A stretch of 58,920 bases of DNA from Chryseobacterium hagamense (GTDB lineage Bacteria; Bacteroidota; Bacteroidia; Flavobacteriales; Weeksellaceae): NCBI RefSeq assembly GCF_007991455.1, contig NZ_BJYJ01000024.1, forward strand, positions 1 through 58,920. Reading direction: 5' to 3'. Below, piece after piece: positions 34,968 through 44,706 of the stretch. The first letter of the stretch is position 1, and the number at the start of each line of letters is the position of its first letter. The translations under genes were made by a program, and so were the position numbers. The notes under the pieces are model-generated. The model searched no databases and was not told the DNA's origin. It worked only from the letters and a program-made list of their open reading frames with translations.

Positions 34968-37751
34968 TTATAACGGATCATAGAGATCAATATACAATTG
35001 CCCTAAATTATGGTCCTTGGACTCTAGTATGATTCTCTTAAGTACTACCCGAAGCACACTACTTTTACGGAATTTCTCTTTGTAATATATTGTAAGATGG
35101 TTAAAAAGCCAGTCTGAATTGAACTTTTTGTAATCGAAATTATCTATATCCAAAACCCAGCAGTAATAATTATCAAGGGCTTCAAGTGCCTCTCTTAGTT
35201 CTTTAGAAACTGGGCGGTCCAAGCTAAAGGATAAATTGACGAATTCATCTAAATAAATATCTGTATAAAATCCTGTATCAAACAATATCGTCTTTCTGCC
35301 TCCTTCAGCAAGGCGCAAAATATCTGCTTCATACTGCATGGTCAGCTTTTCTTCTTGCCGTATATGTCCCTTGATCACTAAGGAATAATAGATATTCCCG
35401 TCGAAGCAGTTCTTTATTTTTGTGTCCAAAAAATCTATGATCTCCGTTCTGTAGTTTTCATCAGTAATAAAATAATGAAGATCAAGAAGCTCATCAACCT
35501 TTTCCTCACTGAGATAACTTTTAATGTCCGTTAGATATTTCATTCTGAATCTCTCCCATTCACGTGCAGAAAAATCCAGTTTTGTATTTCTTTTTTTCGT
35601 GGCATTTGCTAGTGTGTGAAGTAGTTGTCCGTATTCTACGTTTTCCATCGAATATAGGGTATGAAAAAACTTTTGCACGGTCTCTTCAGTAAGAAATAAT
35701 GACGTATTTGTCAGAAAAAAAGATAACATCGGAGCAAGTTCATGATCATGTAGACGTTTCTGAACTTTTAAAAACTGTAGTATATCTAGTGCTATCAGAT
35801 CTATATCTGAAGAGGGCATTTCAGTTATTGATACTACGACCACAGCATTACTGAACATTCTCTTATAGCGAATCCAGATTTCGTCCTCCCCATCGGTTTT
35901 ATTCTGTCCTATCCAATCCTCCAGGAAAATGTATGAATCAACCAACTGCTTGATCTGATCAACGAGAAAAGAACTATCCTTATCACTTACATACTTTATC
36001 TTTTTTATACCGTAGCGCTTTTTATATCTGATTATATCATCGCTCTTACCGTATGCAATCACCTTGGAAACGATAAAGTCCGTAAAGTGCAGAAACTTTC
36101 CTTGCAGTGATGGACTGCAGGAATATGATGCAAACAGCCCATCCAGCAGAATACTTGTAAGAGAATGAAGATCGCTAAAATTATCAATCATTAGAAAATT
36201 ATGCTCCGCAAACAGTACAGTTTCATAATATACCTCCAATAACGATTCTGTATCATTCGTATATCCCTGAATCTGGTCGGTATTTTGATCCTTCAGCTTT
36301 GCAACCAGCTCCTTCATTCTATCTCTTGCATAATCCAGGAAATTACCGTAGTGCAAGTGGTCAAGGATATCATTTATAGAGGCTTTCCTGCAAACCATAA
36401 GGATTTCGTCAAGATTTAAATCCCGATATCCCGAAAGCAATTCCTGTGGAAGATCCTCACTTGTCTTCCGGTACTTTAGTGAACGTCCCAGCAATAAAAG
36501 ATTATATTTGGCAATGTAGTAAGTTATCCATCTCCTTTCGCTTTCAGCTTTTTTAACAACATCCTCCAGAACGGAAATTGACTTTCCATAATCACCGTGC
36601 AGATAAAATGTATATGCCTTTTTTAAACTTGCAGGTTCAAGGTCAATACCTTTTAGCATTATAAAGGATTTTCGGAACTGTAATCTTCTAAAAACGCAAA
36701 CCGAACAGGTGCATTCATCTCTTTGCCTATGGACTAAACTGATGGGTTTTTCTCCTTGATATGATATTTCATACACGAGGTTACTGCGTAAAAAATCCGT
36801 TAATTCAGCTTCTGAAATATCCTGTTCTACTAAAGTGCTTTTATCGGCTAAAGCCGGCAATATGTCCTGATCGATAAAAAGATTGTAAACATCCTTATTA
36901 TCCGTGTTTAAGACAAAAGGGATTTTGCGTTCAGTGAATTCTTCCCCAACAACAAATGGGGTATGGAAACAGAATAACCTCTTAGGCAGAAAACTTATAT
37001 CGGAAAAACGGTTATTGATATAGCTTACCAGCCTTTCAGCTAAAGGCTTGCCCGTATCATCCGGAAATAATTTTGTAATAAAAAACTTTCCAGCACCTGC
37101 TGACTTTTTTTTTGTAGATAGGCCTACTCCTACTAGCGCCTGCATTCCTACAGCAAGGTCGCAAAAATAAATAATTTTTATATCGGGATACCTGGCACTG
37201 ATATCGGCATGAATGACTTCCTCGTTTCCCGGAGCTGCAAAATCCGTATGGTTTGAAGAGAAAAAAAACAATTCTCTTTCCCCTCGTATTGAAAGCTCAT
37301 CCAAGGTAGCAAAGAGGATCACAGCATCGTTATCACTGCTCTTTTTTTTACGGAAAGGTGCCTTACTATGTTTACGATGTTCCCACATCAAACTGGCAGC
37401 CTTACCCTCGTCGGTAATCAGCACCGCGCTTTCTAATAGCTGATCAATGGCAAATACCTGTGCCTGCAGCCGTTTGTCAGCCAGTACTAGCTCGGGTTCA
37501 CCTATATCCGGCGTTTTATCAAAGAGCTCGGAAACCTTCATAACATTTTTATGCTTCCTAACAATATCACTAATCTTTTTAAGCTCTTCCTCCCTATGCT
37601 TATTCCATTCAGCCTTTAGGGTCTCAGGATAGTACACCGTAATATCTCCCTGTTCCTGCCATAAATGGATTTGGCGCAGATATGGATTGAATGTTGTTCT
37701 TGACACCAGGGTCTTCAGTATATTAGTATCAATTAAAATATTTTTAGCCAT
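34968..37751 (-). CDS. Large PIN-domain protein with helical repeat tail
   Basis: 927 aa. The N-terminal ~200 residues are a PIN-like ribonuclease domain: ILIDTNIL (D8), YPETLKAEWNKH (E43/E48), KKSSDNDAVILFA (D140/D142) and FFSSNHTDFA (D170). A CTCSVCVFRR motif near 355 could bind zinc. From about 370 on it is helical and TPR-like. The base composition is clearly richer in GC than its neighbours, so it came from elsewhere. A single-gene defence system with PIN as effector and repeats as sensor is plausible. Confidence 0.75.
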   Translation of the reverse strand: MAKNILIDTNILKTLVSRTTFNPYLRQIHLWQEQGDITVYYPETLKAEWNKHREEELKKISDIVRKHKNVMKVSELFDKTPDIGEPELVLADKRLQAQVFAIDQLLESAVLITDEGKAASLMWEHRKHSKAPFRKKKSSDNDAVILFATLDELSIRGERELFFFSSNHTDFAAPGNEEVIHADISARYPDIKIIYFCDLAVGMQALVGVGLSTKKKSAGAGKFFITKLFPDDTGKPLAERLVSYINNRFSDISFLPKRLFCFHTPFVVGEEFTERKIPFVLNTDNKDVYNLFIDQDILPALADKSTLVEQDISEAELTDFLRSNLVYEISYQGEKPISLVHRQRDECTCSVCVFRRLQFRKSFIMLKGIDLEPASLKKAYTFYLHGDYGKSISVLEDVVKKAESERRWITYYIAKYNLLLLGRSLKYRKTSEDLPQELLSGYRDLNLDEILMVCRKASINDILDHLHYGNFLDYARDRMKELVAKLKDQNTDQIQGYTNDTESLLEVYYETVLFAEHNFLMIDNFSDLHSLTSILLDGLFASYSCSPSLQGKFLHFTDFIVSKVIAYGKSDDIIRYKKRYGIKKIKYVSDKDSSFLVDQIKQLVDSYIFLEDWIGQNKTDGEDEIWIRYKRMFSNAVVVVSITEMPSSDIDLIALDILQFLKVQKRLHDHELAPMLSFFLTNTSLFLTEETVQKFFHTLYSMENVEYGQLLHTLANATKKRNTKLDFSAREWERFRMKYLTDIKSYLSEEKVDELLDLHYFITDENYRTEIIDFLDTKIKNCFDGNIYYSLVIKGHIRQEEKLTMQYEADILRLAEGGRKTILFDTGFYTDIYLDEFVNLSFSLDRPVSKELREALEALDNYYCWVLDIDNFDYKKFNSDWLFNHLTIYYKEKFRKSSVLRVVLKRIILESKDHNLGQLYIDLYDPL

Positions 37752-38199
37752 CTATTGATTCTTGATTGTTAAATGTACGGAATCTCCCCATACAGTTGTT
37801 TTATTTTCAATGTTCTTATGCTATCATTTTTAGGACGGTTTTATTTATATTTCATAAATTCCATCATATCGGCCTGAAAAGTCATTATTTCATTGATCGC
37901 TCCCAGATCGACACTCCTTTTTGGTTGTATACGCAAAAATTCGACATACCTACCTGTGGCCCATAATGCAATTCTTGATCAGACCTATGTGCCCGTAATC
38001 AATTTATTCATTAAAATCCTCCAGTGACAAATAGAAATTGTGTTCCACTTTATATCTTTTTTGTGATCGGATATCTCCGCCGGCTTAAGGCATATCTTAG
38101 TTTTAACAGATTACTGGTATGTTTTTAATTTGAGGAGAAAAAAAGAAGTCCAAAGTTTAATTTTGATAAACAATTGAAATTATAGTGGCATTACTAAAC
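37752..38199. other. Gene-free stretch
   Basis: About 450 bp. A 66-codon open frame (37766-37966) lacks coding character. Probably holds the promoter of the PIN gene; no clear box seen. Confidence 0.4.
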
Positions 38200-41100
38200 T
38201 TAACTTATATAAAAAATATACTTATTACATTCAATTAAATTCAAAACGCTTTTAAGATTATATGGTTTTGATTTATGATTCAAAATAATTTCTTTAATAT
38301 CTTTCTTTAATTTATTAATAAAAAATAAATCTCCTCCCTGATTAAGAATTTCATTTAATTTTAATTGATTTATTTTTCTGACTACATTTTCGCAAATTTC
38401 AGAATCATTATTTTGGCATATACTAACAATAGCTTCAGTTGATAATCTAATAGGTGAAAAATGCCTGCCTGCAAAATGTTTTTTCTCATTAACTAATCCA
38501 AGTTCTAAAATTTTAATTAGATCATCAATTGCATTTCTATTTGAATAATTCTGCCAAGTAGTATAGTTAAAATTATTATCAATACTCTCGTAGTTTTTAG
38601 GATTACTTTCAACAATTTTTCTTAATTTTCTAAATCCTGCGTCACTATTTGCCAATATTAGATTTTTGATAATATTTGTCTCTTCCATTATTTGCTTATT
38701 GACAAGAGTATCATAATTATCTATTAGATATTTTTCAACAATATTAGGTTTATTTTGCTTAATTATCAAATTCAAAACAAAATCTAAAATATATCGCTTA
38801 GGATGTAAGTATTTTATATCAATAATTTCCTGAAGAAATTTCAAATCAGTACTGTACAATAATTCAATAAGTCGTTTTGCATAATAATCATTATCTACCA
38901 GCAAAAATTCTTTCACCTTTTCTTTAATGTCAAACTTTATAACTTTTAAATCAATATTATTATCAACAAAATACTTTATGTAAGAATATATGCTATTTTC
39001 GTCTTTTGTTTTGTGGATATTTTCAGTTATTCTTTCAGTAATTTTATCTGGAGTTACAATTCCCGATAAAAAATCTAAATCCATATTTTCCATATATCTA
39101 CTAAGCCAAATCATATTTAGTAGTAATTTTTCATCTAAATTAAACCTAAAATATTTCTGGAATTTGAATATAGTCTCAAAAGTTAAATAATCTTTCTTTA
39201 ACCACATATCGCTATCAAACATGTATCTAGAATATGCTTCGTTCACTTTTTCAGTATTTGCAACACACCAATTCTTAATGTAATTCTTTTGACTTTCTGA
39301 TACTACTATGTTTTGCTCATTTTCCTTTGGCAAAGCATCTAAAATATTATTAATAATATTGAGGTCATAGTTACGAACATGTTGAGATAAATCATCAACG
39401 CTTAAATATTCCGTTCGCTTAATTTCTTTCCTGATAATTTGCCATAAAATATCTTTGGCATTCTCTGTCACATTCTCTCTTAAGATGCTATTGCCATTAA
39501 AAACTTTATAGAACTTATTCGTATCTTTATGTGAAAGCTTTTTTGTCTTTTTAAATTCAAAAATTCTTTCCATCTGTTTGACAATTTCCTGTTTATTAAA
39601 CAAAATATCAAACTCTCTTTGTCTTTTAGTTTTGTAAAATTCATCGATTGCGACAATTTCATCATTAGTTATTTTATCTGTAAACCTAAATTTTGTAGTG
39701 GCTTCAATTATATTTTCAAAAGAGCTACTTAAATCAAAATTTCCAACACGGATAATATTTCTGAATCCTTGAATAAAATCATTGTTTATTTTTTTATCTT
39801 TATACTTCTGAACTATTTCTGGGAAAAATTCTTCCTTTACAATTTCAGCAAGAAAGCTCTTTTGAGAATAATTTCCAGATAACAAATCAAAGATGGTAAA
39901 AAAAACTTCTTTCTCTATACCACAAGATTTTACTAAATCAATTAGTAAGTCATCCTCATAATACCTTATTTTATCACATATCACAGCATTTGAAATAATT
40001 TGTATCAAATCATCATGAACTTCAAAATTCTTAACAAATGTTAATTTTAATTGTTCTAGAAAATCCTTTATTAAACCTTCTCTTATCTCGTGATTTTTAT
40101 GTCTTTCAATTAAAAATGAATATATTTTAAGTAAGGATTTGGAATTTTTTATTCTTTTAAAAACACCGAAAATGCTTTCCTTTCTCGAGATTACATTTCT
40201 TGTGTTTGAAGGATAATTCCAATTTTTTTCACCGATAGATTTATCTAGAATTTCTAGGAAGTAATCTAGATTTGATTCAATAAGTTCTACAGGAATAGTA
40301 TAAACAATAGCATCTACAACATCTTTATAGTCATAGTATTTTAGTTGATCAAATACATTTTGATAAAAGGATAAATTCTCTTTTAATTTAGAATTTTGGA
40401 TTAATTTTAAACTATCGTGCAATAAGAATATATTTACTTCATTATCATCTTTAAATTCCTTAATTACTTGTAGAATAAGTTGCTCAATTGCTTCTTCTTG
40501 AGCATCTGAAAATGACATATGGGAAAGTAAACTTACAGCTGAAATTCTCGTTCTATTATGTAGCTTTTTATCTTTTGCCTTTTCAATCAAATATATAACA
40601 TTTTTTTTCACATTCCCAAAATTCGCTATTTCGGAAGAGTTATCTATCCAGAGAGTATCAATAACACAATTCCTTTCAAAGAAGTCCTGCAAACATTTTA
40701 TTCTGATTTCATCTGAAACTCTATCATAATCCGCTTCAAATATGAATTGAATATCATTTTCACTAATCCAATCAATGAGGTCATTATAAATGATTTCTGG
40801 TAGATTTAAGTTTAGTAAAAAGGACACTACATTAATCCAAGTAGGATGAATTTTATTTAAATTGCTATCGATTCTAATGAAATCAATTATCTCTTCAAAA
40901 CTTAATGTCGCTAATATCTTCGCAACGAAATATTCTTGGATATTCTTATGTTCAAAACTCCAAGTATTATCTAAGCTTTCTTGTAAAAAGGGATTTTTAA
41001 AAACATCTAACGTCTTACCACAAATTGCTGAAATTTCACTTTTAGTAAGTACTGTTTTTTGCATTGCTTCCATTGATAGAGCAATCTTTTTTGATGTTTC

Positions 41101-42435
41101 TAAAATTTCGGTTACATCGAACGACGAATCATTTCTATACTTAATATTTTCATCCTCTTCTAAACGACCTCGAACATATTTTTCTATCAATTTAGATCTA
41201 TTAAGTAATATTTCACTTGTCTTTTTATAATGTTCACCTAATAAAACCAAGTAAAAAGGGTTTTCAAGAATATCTCTATATTTCCAAAAATTAAATCTGT
41301 TATCAGTTCGCAAATCAAGATTGTACTTTTTTAACAGGAACTGAGCAGCTAAGCCTTCAGAAACTTCATTGAGAAAACATATTTCAAAGCCAAACAGATC
41401 TTTAACATATTTGTTATAGATACTTGTTCTACAACTTAAAATAAACTTTAATTTATTACGCTTAATTAAATCAGCATTATCAGTAATAAAACTGCGTAGT
41501 TTATTTGTAAAATCTGTAATATTATGTACTTCGTCTAATCCATCAAGAATTACAAATAAATTTGAAATATACTGGTAATCTTTTGGCAGTAAACCCTCAA
41601 TCTTTGTATCAGTATTAAAGTCTTTTAAAGTTAAAAATTTGGGAATCTTTAAATTATTCTCTCTACTTTCCCAGAGTTCGATTGAAAAATTTTTTAAAAC
41701 ATAACTTTTACCAAAGCCTGGATTTCCCAAAACAACTATTCCATAAGCGGATTTATTTAGTTGTTCTTCTAAATCTATTTGATAATCAGGATTATCAAAA
41801 ACATAAACTCCTCTATCTTGAAATTTTCTAAAATTCCTGAGTATATGATATTCATCTTTGCTAATTTTCCCAATATACTTCTCTCTATCAAATTCACTAA
41901 TAACTATTCGTTTTAAATTCTTGCTGGAGAAAATTAATTTTTCAAACTTCCTTAATAATTCATTTCTTTTCTCAGCATTCCAATCGGATATTACATCACC
42001 ATATACTTTTTGGTAAAATTCAGGATAAAGTCTAAAATAATCTGCAACATAGGATTCAGGCATTAGAAATTCTACTGGGCATCCTTCACTAAGGGTTTGG
42101 TAAAAGCCTTCTAATTTTGAGTTCTCATTTGTATTTGAAAAATTTTCAAATGGAGAAATAAATAAAAGTAAATCAATATTATTATGCGTTGAAATAATAT
42201 GTGGTATTTTTTCTATTGCCTGTGTATAATTCAGATTTGTCTTATAATCTTTACATTCAGAGTAGATTGTATAACTTCTATACCTACTATCAACAATCTC
42301 TATAAGATTATCATAACCATCTTGCGAACCCGATTTTTGAGTTCGTTTTCTAGTAACAGTGTAATTTAATTCGCTGAATATTTTTTCTAAAAAATCAAGA
42401 GCTATGATTTCAAAATCGCCACCTTTTTTGGACAT
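38200..42435 (-). CDS. Mrr-like nuclease fused to NACHT NTPase (antiphage STAND protein)
   Basis: 1411 aa. N-terminal restriction-endonuclease-like domain (GGDFEIIALDFLEKIF, D39 in GSQDGYDN, E60 and K62 in YSECKDYK). NACHT-type NTPase: Walker A GNPGFGKS (237-244), Walker B LFVILDGLDEV (293-303), then FILSCRTSIY. The last ~900 residues are helical repeats, the usual sensor part. This order matches Avs/bNACHT antiphage proteins, which detect a phage protein, oligomerise and cut DNA. It stands alone. The phage trigger cannot be read from the sequence. Confidence 0.85.
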   Translation of the reverse strand: MSKKGGDFEIIALDFLEKIFSELNYTVTRKRTQKSGSQDGYDNLIEIVDSRYRSYTIYSECKDYKTNLNYTQAIEKIPHIISTHNNIDLLLFISPFENFSNTNENSKLEGFYQTLSEGCPVEFLMPESYVADYFRLYPEFYQKVYGDVISDWNAEKRNELLRKFEKLIFSSKNLKRIVISEFDREKYIGKISKDEYHILRNFRKFQDRGVYVFDNPDYQIDLEEQLNKSAYGIVVLGNPGFGKSYVLKNFSIELWESRENNLKIPKFLTLKDFNTDTKIEGLLPKDYQYISNLFVILDGLDEVHNITDFTNKLRSFITDNADLIKRNKLKFILSCRTSIYNKYVKDLFGFEICFLNEVSEGLAAQFLLKKYNLDLRTDNRFNFWKYRDILENPFYLVLLGEHYKKTSEILLNRSKLIEKYVRGRLEEDENIKYRNDSSFDVTEILETSKKIALSMEAMQKTVLTKSEISAICGKTLDVFKNPFLQESLDNTWSFEHKNIQEYFVAKILATLSFEEIIDFIRIDSNLNKIHPTWINVVSFLLNLNLPEIIYNDLIDWISENDIQFIFEADYDRVSDEIRIKCLQDFFERNCVIDTLWIDNSSEIANFGNVKKNVIYLIEKAKDKKLHNRTRISAVSLLSHMSFSDAQEEAIEQLILQVIKEFKDDNEVNIFLLHDSLKLIQNSKLKENLSFYQNVFDQLKYYDYKDVVDAIVYTIPVELIESNLDYFLEILDKSIGEKNWNYPSNTRNVISRKESIFGVFKRIKNSKSLLKIYSFLIERHKNHEIREGLIKDFLEQLKLTFVKNFEVHDDLIQIISNAVICDKIRYYEDDLLIDLVKSCGIEKEVFFTIFDLLSGNYSQKSFLAEIVKEEFFPEIVQKYKDKKINNDFIQGFRNIIRVGNFDLSSSFENIIEATTKFRFTDKITNDEIVAIDEFYKTKRQREFDILFNKQEIVKQMERIFEFKKTKKLSHKDTNKFYKVFNGNSILRENVTENAKDILWQIIRKEIKRTEYLSVDDLSQHVRNYDLNIINNILDALPKENEQNIVVSESQKNYIKNWCVANTEKVNEAYSRYMFDSDMWLKKDYLTFETIFKFQKYFRFNLDEKLLLNMIWLSRYMENMDLDFLSGIVTPDKITERITENIHKTKDENSIYSYIKYFVDNNIDLKVIKFDIKEKVKEFLLVDNDYYAKRLIELLYSTDLKFLQEIIDIKYLHPKRYILDFVLNLIIKQNKPNIVEKYLIDNYDTLVNKQIMEETNIIKNLILANSDAGFRKLRKIVESNPKNYESIDNNFNYTTWQNYSNRNAIDDLIKILELGLVNEKKHFAGRHFSPIRLSTEAIVSICQNNDSEICENVVRKINQLKLNEILNQGGDLFFINKLKKDIKEIILNHKSKPYNLKSVLNLIECNKYIFYIS

Positions 42436-42907
42436 ATGATTATTTTGTTAGATTTGTTTTAATTTTATTACCTGGAGCCATATCTCTTTACGAGCTTCAT
42501 AAATGATGACAATCTTTGGTTTGGGCCATTGTCCCAGATATATCCGAATCTAATCGTCCAAAAATAATCAGCTATATTTGCTACCGGTTTATCTTCTCTT
42601 ACAATCTTATCTGACAACTGGTGACGACCAGTAGGAATGTTGTCATCATAGATATACTAGACCCAATCACCTGGGAGTAAAGCCGGATTAAATCCTTTTA
42701 TTAACTTAATCCCGAAGTACAGAACATCCAAATTTACGCATTGTATTAAGACTAATCATTTTTTTAGACAAATAATGTTTTCAACTCTTTAGATAAGGGA
42801 TTTTGTTAATAATTAAAATAACAATAGATTAAATATATCAATAATAATTTGTTTTTTATTTAAGTTTTACTTAAATTTGACTAAGTAAAAATATACAAAT
42901 AATTTAA
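42436..42907. other. Gene-free stretch with decayed repeat
   Basis: No intact gene. 42504-42553 is similar to 26882-26931, and longer decayed reading frames are visible on the minus strand. The right part (42858-42890) holds the operator candidate of the next operon. Confidence 0.5.
42858..42890 (+). promoter_or_regulatory. Operator candidate of the XRE-regulated operon
   Basis: Overlapping dyads: ATTTAAGT-TTT-ACTTAAAT, and TTTTACTTA (42865-42873) with TAAGTAAAA (42882-42890). The TAAGT/ACTTA half-site appears three times just upstream of the ATG at 42908. The XRE protein encoded by the third gene is the likely binder. Confidence 0.6.
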
Positions 42908-43420
42908 ATGAACCATATTAGTGAAGATGACTTATTAAATCGAAAATGCATGTACATTGATAGAACCTCATATCTTTCAGGCGCTGATTTACAGAATGCC
43001 TTAAATGAAATTCAAAATGCCTCAAACATCTACAACATTGATTATTCTGAGAAGATTAAATCAGCTTTTCAAAGTTCTATAACAGAAAAATGTAACATAC
43101 ATTCTCTAGAAGATATTACTGAATTAATAGATATTTTTGAAAAGCTGACTGCAGAGGATGATACTTTAATTGATGCAAAAAAATATTTAATAAAACTAAA
43201 AACTGTAAAAAAACTTTTGAAGTTTAAAATTCAATTTTTAAATATTTTAGATATGAGAGCAATTATTCGTAGTTTTAAAAATAATATAAAAAATATTGTG
43301 ACAGAGGAAGATTCAAAAATTAATATTTCAATAATTGAAAGTATTAATTTTAAAATCTTACTAAATGAATTCCAAAATAGAGTTATCTCAACAAATAAAT
43401 TATGTGCTGATACATTGTGA
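42908..43420 (+). CDS. Unknown helical protein, first gene of the XRE operon
   Basis: 170 aa, no recognised family. It is helical and charged (LEDITELIDIFEKLTAEDDTLIDAKKYLIKLKTVKKLLKF). No membrane segment. It overlaps the next small gene by 56 bp. The operon has its own operator and terminator. It may be the effector of a three-gene toxin-antitoxin-like unit, by inference from size and layout only. Confidence 0.55.
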   Translation: MNHISEDDLLNRKCMYIDRTSYLSGADLQNALNEIQNASNIYNIDYSEKIKSAFQSSITEKCNIHSLEDITELIDIFEKLTAEDDTLIDAKKYLIKLKTVKKLLKFKIQFLNILDMRAIIRSFKNNIKNIVTEEDSKINISIIESINFKILLNEFQNRVISTNKLCADTL

Positions 43421-43577
43421 AATTTCAGCAGAAGTGAAACAGTTGCTATTAAATATTAAAGACGAATTAAATAAGGATCTTAATAGCGATGAAAGATTCG
43501 ATCTTTGGATCAAATTAATTTCAATTTTTAAAGATATTGCCGTAGTGGCAACTAATTTTATTAAAGGACCAGAATAA
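43365..43577 (+). CDS. Small unknown protein, second gene of the XRE operon
   Basis: 70 aa: helical, ending FKDIAVVATNFIKGPE. The ATG lies inside the upstream gene in another frame; a GTG at 43403 is a possible later start. Its TAA overlaps the ATG of the XRE gene (TAATG). Confidence 0.5.
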   Translation: MNSKIELSQQINYVLIHCEISAEVKQLLLNIKDELNKDLNSDERFDLWIKLISIFKDIAVVATNFIKGPE

Positions 43578-43867
43578 TGACAATAGGAGACGTGATTAAG
43601 TTGTTGCTTAAGAAAAAGAATATTACTCAATTGCAGTTAGCTGAAAAAATTGGGAAAAGTACTACTGCTATTTCTCAAATAGTAAAAGGCCAATACAGCC
43701 CAACCACAGAAACGTTAGAGAAAATATCGAAGGTTGTGGATGTACCGGTTCCAGTAATGCATTTTTTAACTATTTCAGAAAATGATATTCCAGAGGATAA
43801 AAAGCAACTTTATAATTTATTAGCGCCATCGATGAATAAATTTCTTAACGAAATTTTTGAAATTTAA
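43577..43867 (+). CDS. XRE-family DNA-binding protein
   Basis: 96 aa. KNITQLQLAEKIGKSTTAISQIVKGQYSPTTETLEKISKVVDV is a clear Cro/C1-type helix-turn-helix. It is the last gene of a three-gene unit, joined by a TAATG overlap, with a strong terminator behind it. It likely represses its own operon through the dyads at 42858-42890. Confidence 0.88.
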   Translation: MTIGDVIKLLLKKKNITQLQLAEKIGKSTTAISQIVKGQYSPTTETLEKISKVVDVPVPVMHFLTISENDIPEDKKQLYNLLAPSMNKFLNEIFEI

Positions 43868-43868
43868 A

Positions 43869-43900
43869 AAAATCCCATCTAGTATAGATGGGATTTTTAT
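43869..43900 (+). terminator. Terminator of the XRE operon
   Basis: AAAATCCCATCTA-GTA-TAGATGGGATTTT, a perfect 13-bp stem flanked by A and T runs, so it can also serve the convergent recombinase gene. Confidence 0.92.
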
Positions 43901-43930
43901 CTTAATATGAAGTTAATATTTTTTCAAATA

Positions 43931-44536
43931 TTATTTTTTAATTCCCATATTTTTTATTTCTTCATCCGTATGATTATCCAGAATTTTAGCATACCTATAG
44001 AATGTTGCCCTGGTCAATCCAAACGGCTTAAAAATTTCTTCCGGACGTTTTGTTATATCCTTATATATATTACGTAAAAGCAAAAGTTTAGAAATTGTTT
44101 CTTTAGTATAACCTTTCGGCCTGCCTCCTAGCCGACCTCTCGCCCTGGCAGATTGTAAACCGGCGTTGGTTCTCTCCCGGATCAGCTCTCTTTCATATTC
44201 AGCAAGTGATGCCATCAGATTTAAGAAGAGTCGGCCATTTGCAGTAGCAGTATCTACTCCATCAGTTATACCTTTTATTATAATACCTTTGTCACTTAAA
44301 CTTAAAACAAGATCGATAATGTTTTTTAAGCTTCTACCTAATCGGTCCAGCCTCCAAACATAAAGTTCATCACCTTCTCGAAACTGTTCGATCATCTTAT
44401 CAAGCTCCGGACGATTTTTTGTTGTACCGGAAATTTTCTCCTGGTAAATTTTTTCACAGCCTGCTTTTTCAAGGGCTTCAATCTGCAAATCTAAATTTTG
44501 GTCTTTGGTTGAAACCCGGGCATATCCTATTTTCAT
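43931..44536 (-). CDS. Serine recombinase (resolvase/invertase family)
   Basis: 201 aa. IGYARVSTKDQNLDLQ holds the nucleophile S9; YVWRLDRLGRS holds the active-site arginines; MASLAEYERELIRERT is the long E helix; the C-terminal HTH is present (about 150-190). The length and form match Tn3-type resolvases/Hin-like invertases. No inverted sites or transposase of a Tn3 element were seen next to it. It may be a relic of a transposon or an orphan resolvase. Confidence 0.9.
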   Translation of the reverse strand: MKIGYARVSTKDQNLDLQIEALEKAGCEKIYQEKISGTTKNRPELDKMIEQFREGDELYVWRLDRLGRSLKNIIDLVLSLSDKGIIIKGITDGVDTATANGRLFLNLMASLAEYERELIRERTNAGLQSARARGRLGGRPKGYTKETISKLLLLRNIYKDITKRPEEIFKPFGLTRATFYRYAKILDNHTDEEIKNMGIKK

Positions 44537-44706
44537 ATTTTGTTACATTAAACTCATACTTTGTAAATTTATGAAACTTTGTTTAGTGATATGACATTTT
44601 GAGAAAATATATTGAAAAAATAAAGTAATCAAACCCGACCACTTTAAAAATCTCACAAAACCACCGTTTTTTTGATATTCTCAGGGCTAATCATTTTGTA
44701 ATCTTC

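Noticed and set aside
37766..37966. 66-codon frame between the PIN and NACHT genes
   Set aside because: No family, no good start context and composition like intergenic DNA.
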